Of a stretch of DNA of 64,000 bases, positions 1-10,748 are shown one piece after another. Position numbers and translations under genes: made by a program. Origin of the DNA: Tranzscheliella williamsii. Lineage: Eukaryota; Basidiomycota; Ustilaginomycetes; Ustilaginales; Ustilaginaceae. The stretch covers positions 90,193-154,192 of the forward strand of contig JALBYF010000045.1 in the NCBI GenBank assembly GCA_023212725.1, written 5' to 3'. Every line of letters starts with the position of its first letter. The first letter of the stretch is position 1. The notes beneath the pieces were generated by a model. That model made no database searches. It saw only the letters and a list, made by a program, of their open reading frames with translations, and was not told where the DNA came from.

Positions 1-1903
1 TCAGTGTGCAAGGAAGGGAAGGCACTTACACCGGATTGCCCCAGGTGCCAATAGAAGCCAATAAAAAGTTCACTATATTGTTGCAAGCTGATGCGCGCTC
101 GCCTCGGACGCTGCCGTTGCCATCACATTGCGCAGGCGAGAGGCCCAGCCAGGGGCGAGAACAGTAAGGGGAGAGGTGGTGTGTGCTGTGTGACGAACGT
201 GAGGTGGGCGATGCCCTTGCAGATATTCGAAATACCGGCTCGGACTGTTGCTTTCCTCGCTTCGAGGTATAGTATTCAAAATTCCACTTGCTGCTATTTG
301 ACTGTGCATAGATACGTCGACTTCGCCGAGCAAGGTTTCCCACGGCCGACACAACTGAGAAAGTAGCGGGCCCACAAAGACAAAAGTAACACAGCCGCTA
401 TTATACGTGTTGCTGTCTCGCGCGTCTACCGCCGAGCTGGTGGGAGAATTGTGACTTGGGCATTGTGACTGTCAACTGCGAATGTGAATCAGTTTGTCGA
501 ATGTGCTGTGAGCTTGCTCTGCCTGGCTGGTTCATGCCTCAATCGGATCCTGATTGCCTCCATCGATGGCGGTGTCAGGATCGTTGATGCACCTCTGCTC
601 CCGCTTTCGCGTCGTTGCTCGGCTTCATGTTATATGTCTGTGGCTACGGGCTCCTGCGCCGTTCTCCACATTCCCGAGCCGCTCAATGCCGCCTCAATTC
701 AAAATGATTGTGATTGTGCTGTGATTCGGCCACGATCGAACATCACGGCGTTCCTTTTCCTGTGCCCGAGCCTCTCCCTTTGTTCCGATCGCAAGGTCTT
801 CTGTTGTCCCTGAATGCTGTCATAAGGCATTTCCAACTGCTCATCTGTCGTGGCAAGGACGGCTTCCCTGCTGTATCGCTTGCTTGCTCTTCAGACTCGC
901 GATGAAATGTAGTGCGCGACGGGCCGTATCTCGACACCCTGCCCCCTCCTTTGGCTAGCCAGCCACAGTCCAGTGATGTTGCCACCCGCTTCAAAGTAGG
1001 ACAACCAGACAACTCGCTGGCCTTGTCGGTCGCTCGGAAGCGCAACAGCGGAACAGAACCTCACTCACACTGCGGCTCCGACGCCGCTGCAACGTACACC
1101 GCACATGCCTGCCTCCCTTGACCCTCAATCGTTTCGTCAACATCACCTTCGACGGAGATCACCCAACTCCGCTCCTGCGTCGTGTTCCCATCACCCTCCT
1201 TCTCCTATCTAGACCTCCATATCCTCTCGGCCCGGATCGTAACACCTTCTGCCAGTCTAGCGAAACTTTTTCGCCCTCCTCATCGCTAGTCGGTGCGGAC
1301 CTTCCACCCAACTACCGACGTCTCTCTACTGCGACCTCTTGTGCTGCCGTAGTTCATCTCTTTGTCCGTCTTGGTCCGACAAGCGTAGCAGTTTTTTGCA
1401 GCATACATTTGCTACCAGACTGCAGCCTCCAGTGACATTCGAGCTGCAACGCCCCTAGCGCAGATTTCTCGACTCGGCGCTCGTCGCTTTTCCACGCCAC
1501 GAGCGCTCCTCCTTACCGCACCCGTGGCTGTTCACATCGGGCAGTTTCAATCGACACGGCTGTCGTGCGCTGCTTGCATCCTTTTTACGTCCTTCGTCGT
1601 CTCGATACTCTTCGGCCCGCGTTTTACTATACACTCTAAATCTTCTTTACCCCTTGTCCTTCATTGACGCTGACCCACGGAGGACCTCCCACCTCGCAAA
1701 CCTTGACCGAAGGCACCCTTCTCACGGTTCACTCTCAACCGACATCCATTACCTCTTTTTACTGCAATTAAGCTGTCGAGCATCACCATCGAACTTTGCT
1801 ACCTCGTGAGGGCACATGCATTCAGAGCAATCCGCAGAGACAAGCCTTCTTCCCATATAAGATCTTCGTCAATTGCTACCATTATCGTGCAGCTGTCCCG
1901 ATC
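1..1903. other. Upstream region without a recognised gene
   Basis: No convincing coding sequence is visible. From about 1100 onward the plus strand becomes rich in C and T, as expected for the promoter and leader of the gene starting at 1904. Near the left edge, minus-strand bases 29-23 read GTAAGTG, a good 5' splice site, so a minus-strand gene may run off the window to the left. The short open frames around it do not look like protein. Confidence 0.5.
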
Positions 1904-4621
1904 ATGTCGGCTAACGAATCGAGCGGTAGAGCGCCGCCGAAGGGTCATCGCGCAACCGCGTCCAGCAGCTCGTATTCCGGGTCCGAGAACGGCAGGTCTT
2001 CCATAGAGAGTTCCCGCGCCGTCAACCATGTCACCGCAAACCCTAGTGCAGCCACCAGTCGCTGGGAAAGGCTTCGACGGCCATCGGCTGCTAGCTCATC
2101 GAAGCGACCACAATTGAACGAATCCATGCGTAGCGTCACGAGTACCAGTGTCGCAACAGTCAGCGGTAACAGCCTAACAACTGCCCAACCTAACGCCATT
2201 CAGTCTCCACACGCATCCTTCTTCAGCAAGGCTGCTTCGGAGATGCAGCGCACCTCCTCGGATGATAGCTATATGCATGCTCTAGCATCGCATCGGAAAA
2301 CTACTTCGAAACAAGATTCTGACGCAAGATCGATCAGCTCATTCACTTGCTCGTTGGCCAAAGAATTTGACCGAGCTCGTACAAGTGTGGAGAGCAGCCA
2401 CCGTCAAGGTATGACAGAAAAGAAGAGGGCTTGGCTTGATTCCACGTTTGATAGGCTCAGTGCCATGTACCGATCTACCAAGAAAGCCGGGGTGAGGAAA
2501 GACTCTCAGGCACATACCAAACCACATTTTTTGGATCTAAGCACCATCCTCTCGCCTCTACCAACATCAACGAAGGCACCTTGGCATGCCGCTTTCTCGG
2601 AGGATTCTGGCGATTCTTCAACGTCATCGGGCGGCTCTGGTGGACTGTCGTCAGCGGATACTAGCATCGAGGAAGTTGAGCTAAAGACGCCTCAGGCGGA
2701 AGAAGACCGTCAGCTCTCCATGGACTCTACTACGCCAAAGCCAAACCAACCACAAAGATTCACCGGTCAATTCTACTCCGGTCGCGTCCACAATATGCGG
2801 CTCCCATCACCGCCACTTGTATCGCCTCTTACCCCCTCATTTGCATTGAACGTAGGCATCGAACCCCAAACTTTTGTATCCTCAGGTGGGGCCGGCCATG
2901 TCCCTCAACATCATGGTGTCACGGTAGACGACATCCATCATAAGCCTGCCATGGCGGCAACCCGAGTCTCAGCCATGATGCCAGCCAATCGAATGCTGCC
3001 GAGGACCCTCAGGAAGCAAAAGTCGTTTGATAATCCGGCAGAGATCCGCCGGAGACAGAAAGCGGAGTGGGAAGCTGCCGCCCATGGTACTCAGCAGAGC
3101 TACGACAACAACTTTAAAGGCTTGACCATTGGCATCCCCGGTCTTCTTCCGGCTGAGCAAGCCCGCCTGCAGCAATTCCAGCAATCACAGCAGCCGTTGT
3201 CGCCGCAGCAGCAGAGAAGAGATACACTCTTAGCCGGCTCAGGTAACGGCAGTGTCCCGCCGAGTCCGGCAACATCCACAACAGGCGTTTCTTTGCCATC
3301 GCCTCTAACTCCACATGTGATGCACGTGGCTCAAGCGCCCTCCATGCATCGAGGCCTCTCTCATGACACGGGCGCTCAGCAGCACTCCCCCGTGCGTCCA
3401 CGTCTGTGGTCTCGCACATCCTCCAGTGCACTCCGAAACGTCGAAACGTTTGATCCTGCCTCCAGCACAGGATTTTCCGACGGCTGCGCTCCTTTCATGG
3501 AAAGGAGAAGACAGCTACCGACCTCGCGCGAGTCGTGCGGATCTTCGACCGGTTCTTCGGTATCTGGATCGTCGTCTTCCGATCAGAGCCAACCTCAAAC
3601 GCCTGTGTCGGCTACCTACAAGCGCGAGTTGCCGATGGGGCATCTCACCTTGCCGCCAAATAACCACTCTGACATAACGCATGACGACCGGCGATGCGTT
3701 GCTGATAGGGGGACCAAAGAATACCTAAGAGACACTGGATATGGAGTTGCTCGAGAGCAACAGCAGCATCAACATCAACAACAGCAGCAGCACCATCACT
3801 ACCACCATCGCATGGGCTCGGCTCTCGGTCTCAAGCCAGGAATGATGCTACGTACCCATTCAGAAGCGCCAGCTTCGCACGGCTGGCATGCTCGCAACGA
3901 AAGCCAAAGCTCGGATGCAAGCGACGATTTTGGCGAAAGCGCCAGTCAGAGTGCGCATGGCTTGCATCTTACGCCGCGGCAGCAAATCAGCACGCGTCCT
4001 CCAATGCGAAGAGAGCACACCGCTCAAGGCGCGTTGACGAGCTCGCCCCCACGAAGGCGTAATGATGCTGAAGTTCAGGGGCAGCCGTCTACGGAAGTGT
4101 CAGCTTGCGCGCCAGGTGTATTGGCAACACCGCGCTCCTCAAGCCTCCAGGACCTCCAGGCTGCAGTAATCACTGCAGCCGATGCTGCACCTGCCGAGCC
4201 ACGCCGAAGTGAAGACAGCGGGAATAGTGATTCGTCGAGCTCCCATCTGGCATATACCAAACCGTCGCCGAACCTGAATGGCAGTACCGAAACTCAAGGC
4301 AACGAGGCGGGTACTGGACTGTTTCAACGGAGCGATTCGACGAGTAGTGGTTTGTCCAAGGCTTCGACCGCGTTTCCATACTCGCTCGATCGCGACGAAA
4401 GCGACTCTGCTGGCGTGAACAGCATCACGCCAACAAACTCATGCCGGGTTAATCTGGCGTCTGGAGGGGGAGGGGATGGTTCGAAATGGAGCCCGAATAC
4501 GCCCTGCCCGCAAGCCAAGCTGTCAGAAGGCGCCCGAAGGAGGGCCAACCCCAGGGCGGACGAGTGGGCAGCGAATCTGCGAAAGCTGACCACACGTGGC
4601 ACAGCCGTCCAGCTCACCTAA
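1904..4621 (+). CDS. Serine-rich protein of unknown function
   Basis: A single exon encodes about 905 residues. The frame is open back to 1796, but the first in-frame ATG is at 1904 with an A at -3, so that start is chosen. The protein is dominated by Ser, Pro, Gln and His low-complexity sequence, with a Gln/His run encoded near 3757-3805. It has no signal peptide or membrane segment. The only block that looks ordered is a charged stretch encoded at about 3000-3190 (motif RKQKSFDNPAEIRRRQKAEW), with arginines and prolines typical of regulatory scaffolds. Many SP and TP sites suggest phosphorylation by proline-directed kinases, which is inference. I do not recognise the family. Conserved homologues are probably limited to smut fungi. 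Confidence 0.8.
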   Translation: MSANESSGRAPPKGHRATASSSSYSGSENGRSSIESSRAVNHVTANPSAATSRWERLRRPSAASSSKRPQLNESMRSVTSTSVATVSGNSLTTAQPNAIQSPHASFFSKAASEMQRTSSDDSYMHALASHRKTTSKQDSDARSISSFTCSLAKEFDRARTSVESSHRQGMTEKKRAWLDSTFDRLSAMYRSTKKAGVRKDSQAHTKPHFLDLSTILSPLPTSTKAPWHAAFSEDSGDSSTSSGGSGGLSSADTSIEEVELKTPQAEEDRQLSMDSTTPKPNQPQRFTGQFYSGRVHNMRLPSPPLVSPLTPSFALNVGIEPQTFVSSGGAGHVPQHHGVTVDDIHHKPAMAATRVSAMMPANRMLPRTLRKQKSFDNPAEIRRRQKAEWEAAAHGTQQSYDNNFKGLTIGIPGLLPAEQARLQQFQQSQQPLSPQQQRRDTLLAGSGNGSVPPSPATSTTGVSLPSPLTPHVMHVAQAPSMHRGLSHDTGAQQHSPVRPRLWSRTSSSALRNVETFDPASSTGFSDGCAPFMERRRQLPTSRESCGSSTGSSVSGSSSSDQSQPQTPVSATYKRELPMGHLTLPPNNHSDITHDDRRCVADRGTKEYLRDTGYGVAREQQQHQHQQQQQHHHYHHRMGSALGLKPGMMLRTHSEAPASHGWHARNESQSSDASDDFGESASQSAHGLHLTPRQQISTRPPMRREHTAQGALTSSPPRRRNDAEVQGQPSTEVSACAPGVLATPRSSSLQDLQAAVITAADAAPAEPRRSEDSGNSDSSSSHLAYTKPSPNLNGSTETQGNEAGTGLFQRSDSTSSGLSKASTAFPYSLDRDESDSAGVNSITPTNSCRVNLASGGGGDGSKWSPNTPCPQAKLSEGARRRANPRADEWAANLRKLTTRGTAVQLT

Positions 4622-6288
4622 CCACCGGATGGTCCTCACTGCTTTGGCAAACCTTTCGATCTCAGTATCGCCGTACCCTATCCCCATCCATGAACTTTTT
4701 CCCGACAGCTATCAGCGCACTTTTCCCTTCCGGCCCCCCTCTCCTGCCTCCAACGCCCCCGCTTGTACAAGTTCTCTCGCTCCACTGTAGCCCTAGGAAG
4801 TAGCCATGCTCTTGTTTGGTCAAGCTTGGCCTCGAATCCGCTGTATTTCTCTGCCATCCATCTTTGTGTTCAAACTACTGCAACGTCAAGGCTAGGGTCA
4901 TCCGAGCGAGAGTGGTGCAGTTGAAGTCTCCTAAATCGGCTGTGGAAGCGAAGCGGCCTGGGCTCGGCACGGGGGCAGCGCGATCGAGGGGGTGACCCTG
5001 GCAGCTGCATGAACGTTCTAAGAAGTAGACTCAGCGACATATGTGGTTCGTGAAAGAAGGGCAGCGGTGGCTGATTCAAAAGTCGACAGCTTTGGGATTT
5101 CACTTTCAAACATTCGTCCCATGTACGAGCATCAATATACTGCAGTTAGCCTTTTGGGACTAGTTAGTAAAGGACTTGGCGCGTCGACAGTGTGCACTAA
5201 GCCCCGATTTATATAGTCGCGGGGAAGAGATGGATATTGGTTGATGGATGGTGTACGTTTAAAGACGGCATGCAATCCCAATGGTGCCATCGTACTAACC
5301 GCAGCACTATGCTTGTGTTACGTTGCTGCTAGCCTTGTCTCTGATGCATGCGCAGGAACACAACAAGACGGAATCGTGTCCTAGCGCGCTGCACGTCCAG
5401 CCACCATGCGAAGCAACCTGTGCCATCAGCGCCGTAGGTTGGTTTGCACAGCGGCCAATCTTTGCCCCGCTCCGCCGTTGGCCGAGCTCGCGTAGTCTGC
5501 CGCGCAGTTTGCCGCGCAGACAGGCGTGAGGCAAGCCGTACCGACTTCATCTGGGCTGTCGTCCGCTTCGCTTTCTCGCTGACCCTTCCAGCGCAATCAG
5601 CTCGAGCCCGTGACCGTCGCCCCCGCATAAACGACGAAAGCCCCACCGATCCGAGCCTAGGCATCGCGCATCTGCACAGGCACTAGCTTCCCCGTCCGTA
5701 ATGTCAGTCTAAGCGCGCCACCAACCGCCTGTCTTCCCCGCATGTCTAACCCTTCATGTTGTGGATCTCCGTCGCTCCTCCTCGCTCTCCAGATCGGCTC
5801 TTTCGTTCCGGCTCTGTTCCTTTGGAACACATACCCCTGGCAGCCGAGGGGACAGCCCGCTTTGTCGCAGGTCCGACATTTGTCTACTGCCGTCCAGAAG
5901 ATCATAGGGCGCCTACCTTCACGGGGTTTAGACTGCACCCCCCACCATCCGATCGTAGTAGATCTTCCTTCGTTCTCCATCCTCGCCGTCCATCCGCAGG
6001 ATGGGGTATATAACGCCTCCATCACTTTGTCCAGATGAGCTCTCCAATCTTTCTTTCACGCTTGCGCCCCCCCTCCCCCTCTCCCCTTCTTCCGTTCTCA
6101 TTCTTTTCCCTTGTAGCCCTCCCCTCCCCTCGCCTCCCTTCTTCGCCCAATTCTCCTCTCCTCTCCGCCTGGGTTGTAGCGCCGTCGCTGTCCCCCTCGG
6201 TTCTTCCCCTCTTGAGTAGCTTGTTCCCACCATCTCCATCTCTTTTTGGGCTATCGCTTTTTACGCCGCTCTTCCCACAGCTTTCATC
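4622..6288. other. Intergenic region; lipase promoter at right end
   Basis: This holds the 3' flank of the serine-rich gene and the promoter of the lipase gene. The last 290 bases contain a TATA element (6007-6013) followed by a strongly pyrimidine-rich plus strand (about 6055-6240). No coding region is supported. Confidence 0.6.
6007..6013 (+). promoter_or_regulatory. TATA box of the lipase gene
   Basis: TATATAA lies 276 bases before the lipase ATG and is followed by a C/T-rich stretch, a common arrangement of fungal promoters where the start site sits in or after a pyrimidine tract. It was assigned by sequence and position only. Confidence 0.5.
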
Positions 6289-7638
6289 ATGCGGGTCTCG
6301 CTATCCCTCGTTGCTGTCCTGATCAGCACCGTCTTCGCCATCCCAGTGGAGAAGCGCGCGCCGCTGCCCGATCCAAACGACGACTCCTTCTACACGCCCC
6401 CGGAGCTGAGCGCTTTTTCGAACGGCCAGGTGATCCGTTCCCGAAAGGTTCCCACGGATGTTGGCACCAACAACAACGCTGACTCGTTCCAGGTGCTGTA
6501 CCGCACCACCAACACGCAGAACGAGGCGTCATCGACGGTCGCGACCCTCTGGGTGCCGGCCAAGCCCGTCTCGCCGCCCAAAATCTTTTCCTACCAGGCT
6601 TACGAGGACTCTACTCAGCTCGACTGTGCTCCTTCGTACAGCTTCCTTACCGGGAGCGATTCGCCCAACGAGGCGATCGCTGCGCTGGACGCGCCCATCA
6701 TCATCAGCTGGGCTCTGCAGCAGGGCTACTACGTCGTCGCGCCTGACCACGAGGGTTCCCGGTCCGCCTTCATCGCCGGCTACGAAGAGGGATACGCCAT
6801 CCTGGACGGTATCCGCGCGCTCACGTCGTATGCAAACATCCCCGTGGATTCGCCCGTTGGTTTCTACGGCTACTCGGGCGGTGCGCATGCGACGGTCTGG
6901 GCCACTTCACTCGCCGGCTCCTACGCGCCCGAGATCAACATTATCGGCGCAGCGCACGGCGGCACGCCAGTGTCGACTCGCGGCACGTTCAATTTCATCA
7001 ACAAAGGCATCGTGGCTGGCTTCGCCGTCGCCGGTGTTTCCGGCCTTGGCCTCGCACACCCGGAATTCGAAGACTACGTCACGGCGCGACTCACCGACGA
7101 GGGTCGCACGGCGTTCGCCAACGTCAGGTCGCGCGGTTTCTGCCTGACCAGCGTGGTGACCAACTACAACTTCTTAGACGTGTTCTCTTTGACCAACGAC
7201 ACGAATCTGCTCAACGAACCTACGATCGCCAAGGTATTGAACAAGGAGACTCTGCTGCAGTCCGAGGCGTCGTGGGAGGTGCCCGTCCTCAAGTTCCCGC
7301 GATACCTGTGGCACGCCGCGCTCGACGAGATCGTCCCCTTCGCCGACGAGAACCAGTACGTCAAGGAGCAGTGTGACAAGGGCGCGGACATCAGCTACAC
7401 CGTCTTCCCCATCGCGGAGCACGTCACCGCGGAGCTGTTTGGCCTGATCCCCGGCCTGCTCTTCCTCTCGCAGGCGTACGAGGGCCGCACACCCAAAGTC
7501 ACCTGCGGCACCAACTTCCCCGACCTCTTCAGCCCGCGCAGCACCAAGGCCGACGAAGTGATGGGCAAGAACCTCGCCGACCAGATCCGAGCGCTCAACG
7601 GCCGCACCGACCCGTTCGGCCAGACCATCCACGTCTGA
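6289..7638 (+). CDS. Secreted lipase, Candida antarctica lipase A family
   Basis: This 449-residue extracellular triacylglycerol lipase should hydrolyse fatty esters outside the cell. Residues 1-20 form a signal peptide, and Lys-Arg at 23-24 is a Kex2-type processing site leaving a mature protein starting Ala-Pro-Leu-Pro. The sequence follows CAL-A closely, including the NTQNEA and PPKIFSYQ blocks. The nucleophile is Ser196 in GYSGG, and the other triad members are Asp346 (in LDEIVP) and His378 (in AEHVTAE). All three sit at a constant offset of 12 from CAL-A Ser184/Asp334/His366, which supports an intact active site and lid spacing. Length is normal for the family. There are no introns. The family (secretory lipases, Pfam LIP) is found in smuts and Candida. 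Confidence 0.96.
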   Translation: MRVSLSLVAVLISTVFAIPVEKRAPLPDPNDDSFYTPPELSAFSNGQVIRSRKVPTDVGTNNNADSFQVLYRTTNTQNEASSTVATLWVPAKPVSPPKIFSYQAYEDSTQLDCAPSYSFLTGSDSPNEAIAALDAPIIISWALQQGYYVVAPDHEGSRSAFIAGYEEGYAILDGIRALTSYANIPVDSPVGFYGYSGGAHATVWATSLAGSYAPEINIIGAAHGGTPVSTRGTFNFINKGIVAGFAVAGVSGLGLAHPEFEDYVTARLTDEGRTAFANVRSRGFCLTSVVTNYNFLDVFSLTNDTNLLNEPTIAKVLNKETLLQSEASWEVPVLKFPRYLWHAALDEIVPFADENQYVKEQCDKGADISYTVFPIAEHVTAELFGLIPGLLFLSQAYEGRTPKVTCGTNFPDLFSPRSTKADEVMGKNLADQIRALNGRTDPFGQTIHV

Positions 7639-8184
7639 GCACCCCCGCCCCCTTCGCCTTCGTCTTGCTGCGCCCCTTTGCGCCGTCGCTTTGTTTACGT
7701 CTTTGGCCCCCGCACTGGAACACTGGAAACGGAATTTTTATCTCGCTCGTAATTGTTCGGCACGTCCTAGTACGTGTTACTTGAGCCCTTGTGCGATCTA
7801 GCGGCTGCGTCGAGGTGAGGTCTCGACATGTTAGTCTGGGCTTCTAAGGTGGGCGGAGTTGTTGCCATGCGGACGGCCTGCACGGCGAATGAAAATGCAT
7901 CATGGCAAGCACGTGCCCTAGTACGAGTAGTAGGCCGGACGGCGGACGCCCTAACAACTGTTTATAGGGCGCCCGGCAGACTCGGCCGGAAGGACTGACG
8001 CAGAGCAAGACTTTGGGGAGCCCACGTCCGGCAGATGCGGCTCATAACTCGCGCGAGAGGGAGTATTGGGCCGTTTGGAGCGCGGTGCTCGCTGTCCAGC
8101 GCATCGTGCGCGCGATGCATCCACACATTGAGATGCCGGACCTGAGACGGTGGCGAAACTGGAACCGCGAATGGAAAGCCGTTG

Positions 8185-8236
8185 TGCCAAAAGAGGGTGG
8201 CAAAAGAGGGTGGCGAAACAGGGTGGCAAAAGCAAG
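8185..8236 (+). repeat. Four imperfect 13-bp tandem repeats
   Basis: The unit is close to TGGCAAAAGAGGG and is repeated four times without gaps at 8185, 8198, 8211 and 8224. The last copy diverges at its end. A related GGTGGCGAAAC sequence lies about 30 bases upstream. Confidence 0.85.
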
Positions 8237-9698
8237 ATTGCGCAAGGTTTACAAGCTGCCCCGCGTGGGCATGCGAGTGGGAGCGACAACGCGCGCGGTT
8301 CCCGTGTGCCCGTGCGGGCAAGCCCAATTTCGGCTCCCGCGCGCCGGCACATCGCGAGCGGAGAACGGCGAGCCCTTACCACGCCAGCTCTTAGCGGGCA
8401 TTAGCGGTGGAGACAATGGAAAGACAATCTCGAACATTGCGCAATGTGCGCATCTAGCTCGGACGTTTGGGTGTGGCAACGCGGCGATCGAACACTCGCT
8501 CACACTGAACAATAGATAGCGCACTAAGGTAGGTCATGCCGAATTCGTCGAGAAGTTTGCTACGGTGCGCGGGAAAGGTAGCAGCGCCGCCACCCTAGCT
8601 CGTTTATGTCGGTTAACGTCACAAGGAGGGCTAATCTTCCCACAGATCGCAATGATGCAACAAGACAATAGGCCCGCTGGCATGACAGTAGTTGCTCTCA
8701 GTGTGGCTTAAAAATCAGAACAATAGAAACTGTGACCTGGTGGTTGGAATGTGCCAGCCGCGTCTTGGATTGGCTGGCATGCCTCTCCATCCGTTGGGAG
8801 CAACAGGCTGCTTCACAATCAAGAACCCTGCTCGATCGCCGGCAGGGTCTCCAGGGGCCAGGTCAAATCCGCAAAAAGCGCGGAAACGCGTGGGAAGACG
8901 GTGGTTGTAGTTCTCGAAAAAAGCTTTCAAAGCCCGTATTGAGGGTCCTAAGGATCATGACAATCACGCTAGTGCCAACCTGAACAATAACCGACTTCCA
9001 GGTAAGTCCTTCACTGAAGCCGAGGCAGCGGGAGCGCGCAAGGTGCGCAATTATCGGACAAGTGCGCCTGTATGGATTTTGATGCTGCAAGAACGGCTTT
9101 GTATATTCGCGTGACCATTTTAATACCGCCAGGAGATTGAGCGATCTCGACCCGCATGACGCCACGAAAGGGGAAGCAGTTACGAAATTCAAACCATGAT
9201 TACCATCCTTTCTATCCTTTCTCAAGCATTACTACCAAGCTCTCCAATTCCGGATGCAAGGCCGGTACAAAACTTCATTTAAAACTGGCTAAGCGCATGT
9301 TCTCCGATCCGATTTTCCGGGAACGGCTCCTCCCCGACAAACGGGGTGTTACTCTGTTCTGTCGCCTTGCTGGATCACGCAGCTTTCCTTGGTGACACCA
9401 GCCGTTGCCCAGCGTTGGCGAAGCTCAATTCGCATCACTTGACCTCTGACACCTTTGAGAGAGCCGAGATGATTGAAATCCTTCACAAGCAAAAACCTCC
9501 GGGTGTATGTCTTTATCTAGTGTGAAGGGAAAATCTCTAGCGTTGACGTTCACATGCGTACTATTCCTATACTCCCATCGTAAAAGCTAGTGCTCTTCGG
9601 CGCCGCAAGCCAGATGTCAAGCCCGATTCAAAGGTATACCGATCTTGTAATACATGCACAGGAGAGCACTTGTTAGGATATAACACACGCTCAGCTGG

Positions 9699-9722
9699 CG
9701 ATCGCGATCTCGATCGCGATCG
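9699..9722. repeat. Duplicated 12-mer with internal palindromes
   Basis: CGATCGCGATCT is followed directly by CGATCGCGATCG. Each copy contains the perfect palindrome ATCGCGAT, so the segment can pair in several registers. It lies about 1 kb upstream of the bZIP gene. Confidence 0.85.
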
Positions 9723-10412
9723 TGACTGTATAGCACTGGTGCATGCGGGCACCCATGGAGTGCTCAACTGCAGTGCGGCAGCTAAGCGGTCTTAGACGGA
9801 CCGCTGCCCGTGCCAGCCGAAGAAGCTGAAAGCAGTCAACGTATTAGCTGATTGGCAGACTGTTGACGTAACTTAACGCTCTGCTTGCCTCGATGCAGAC
9901 TTCTGCAGGGTTGCCGATTCCGCTTCTGGTAAGTGCGCTCTTCCCCTGTTGCCATCCGAATCTATGCGTCAGGGCGAAATTCGACTAACTATTAAGAAAT
10001 TACTTTTCCGGATCGTAACCGTAGGACTGTGACTGTGTGGGCGTTGTTGCGGTTGGCAAAGTCTGAGGTCTGCGGTATTTCGCCTCCGATCGTCAAACAA
10101 GTGACATCCGGCCCGTGATGCAGCTCGCAGTGCACGGTGACGGTGTTACATCTTTCGTATAGGCTTAGTGCTTCCCGTGCCAACATGGACGCCGCCACAA
10201 TCCAATGTCATTCTGTTGCGCGCAAGGCGAACAATGTGCGCATGTCTCGCCGCTTTCTACGGTACTTCTTCTGCGAAGGGATGGCGCAAGGGTGCGTACC
10301 CTCATCCGCTGCCGCTACGTTTGCCACTATCAACACAGAGTTACTTCTTTCCCTTTCTTTCCTCTCCTCCCCACACTCCAACCAGCCGGAAACACCGTAG
10401 CCACAATCTCTT

Positions 10413-10420
10413 TATATAAA
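10413..10420 (+). promoter_or_regulatory. TATA box of the bZIP gene
   Basis: TATATAAA lies about 330 bases upstream of the bZIP start, after a C/T-rich tract. It is assigned from sequence and position. Confidence 0.5.
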
Positions 10421-10748
10421 AGACAAACTTATCGTTTCACCCCAGCGTGCGGGTAGAACACTTGCTCACCCCGCTCACCTCGCTCGGTCCTGAGGCCAGT
10501 TCAAAACTCATTTGCTCTGCCACGAGGCTAGTCACTATCAAACCGTTCGCTGTTGTAGCGCTTGCATATCAATCCCCGCCTTCATTTCGATCTTCCTCGA
10601 GGTTGATCTGCGCTCACGTTCCCTTTTGCTCACATCCACACGACCACGAACCGATTCCGCTGGCTGCCCCTCACCACACAAAGGAAAATATTGATCCCTA
10701 TGACGCTAGCGTGATTTTTCCACTTACTCCACATCGTCCTTTTACACC

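Larger units (their letters stand above)
7639..10748. other. Gene-poor region with short repeats
   Basis: About 3.1 kb has no supported gene. Open frames here (for example one spanning 8013-8519) lack an ATG start and have no recognisable domain. It contains a 13-bp tandem repeat (8185-8236), a duplicated palindromic 12-mer (9699-9722), and the bZIP promoter with a TATA box at 10413-10420. Composition looks less GC-rich than the flanking genes. A decayed mobile element is possible, but no terminal repeats or protein remnants were seen. Confidence 0.5.

Noticed and set aside
8013..8519. Plus-strand 168-codon frame in the gene-poor region
   Set aside because: Begins with TTG, overlapped by an equally long minus-strand frame, no recognisable domain.
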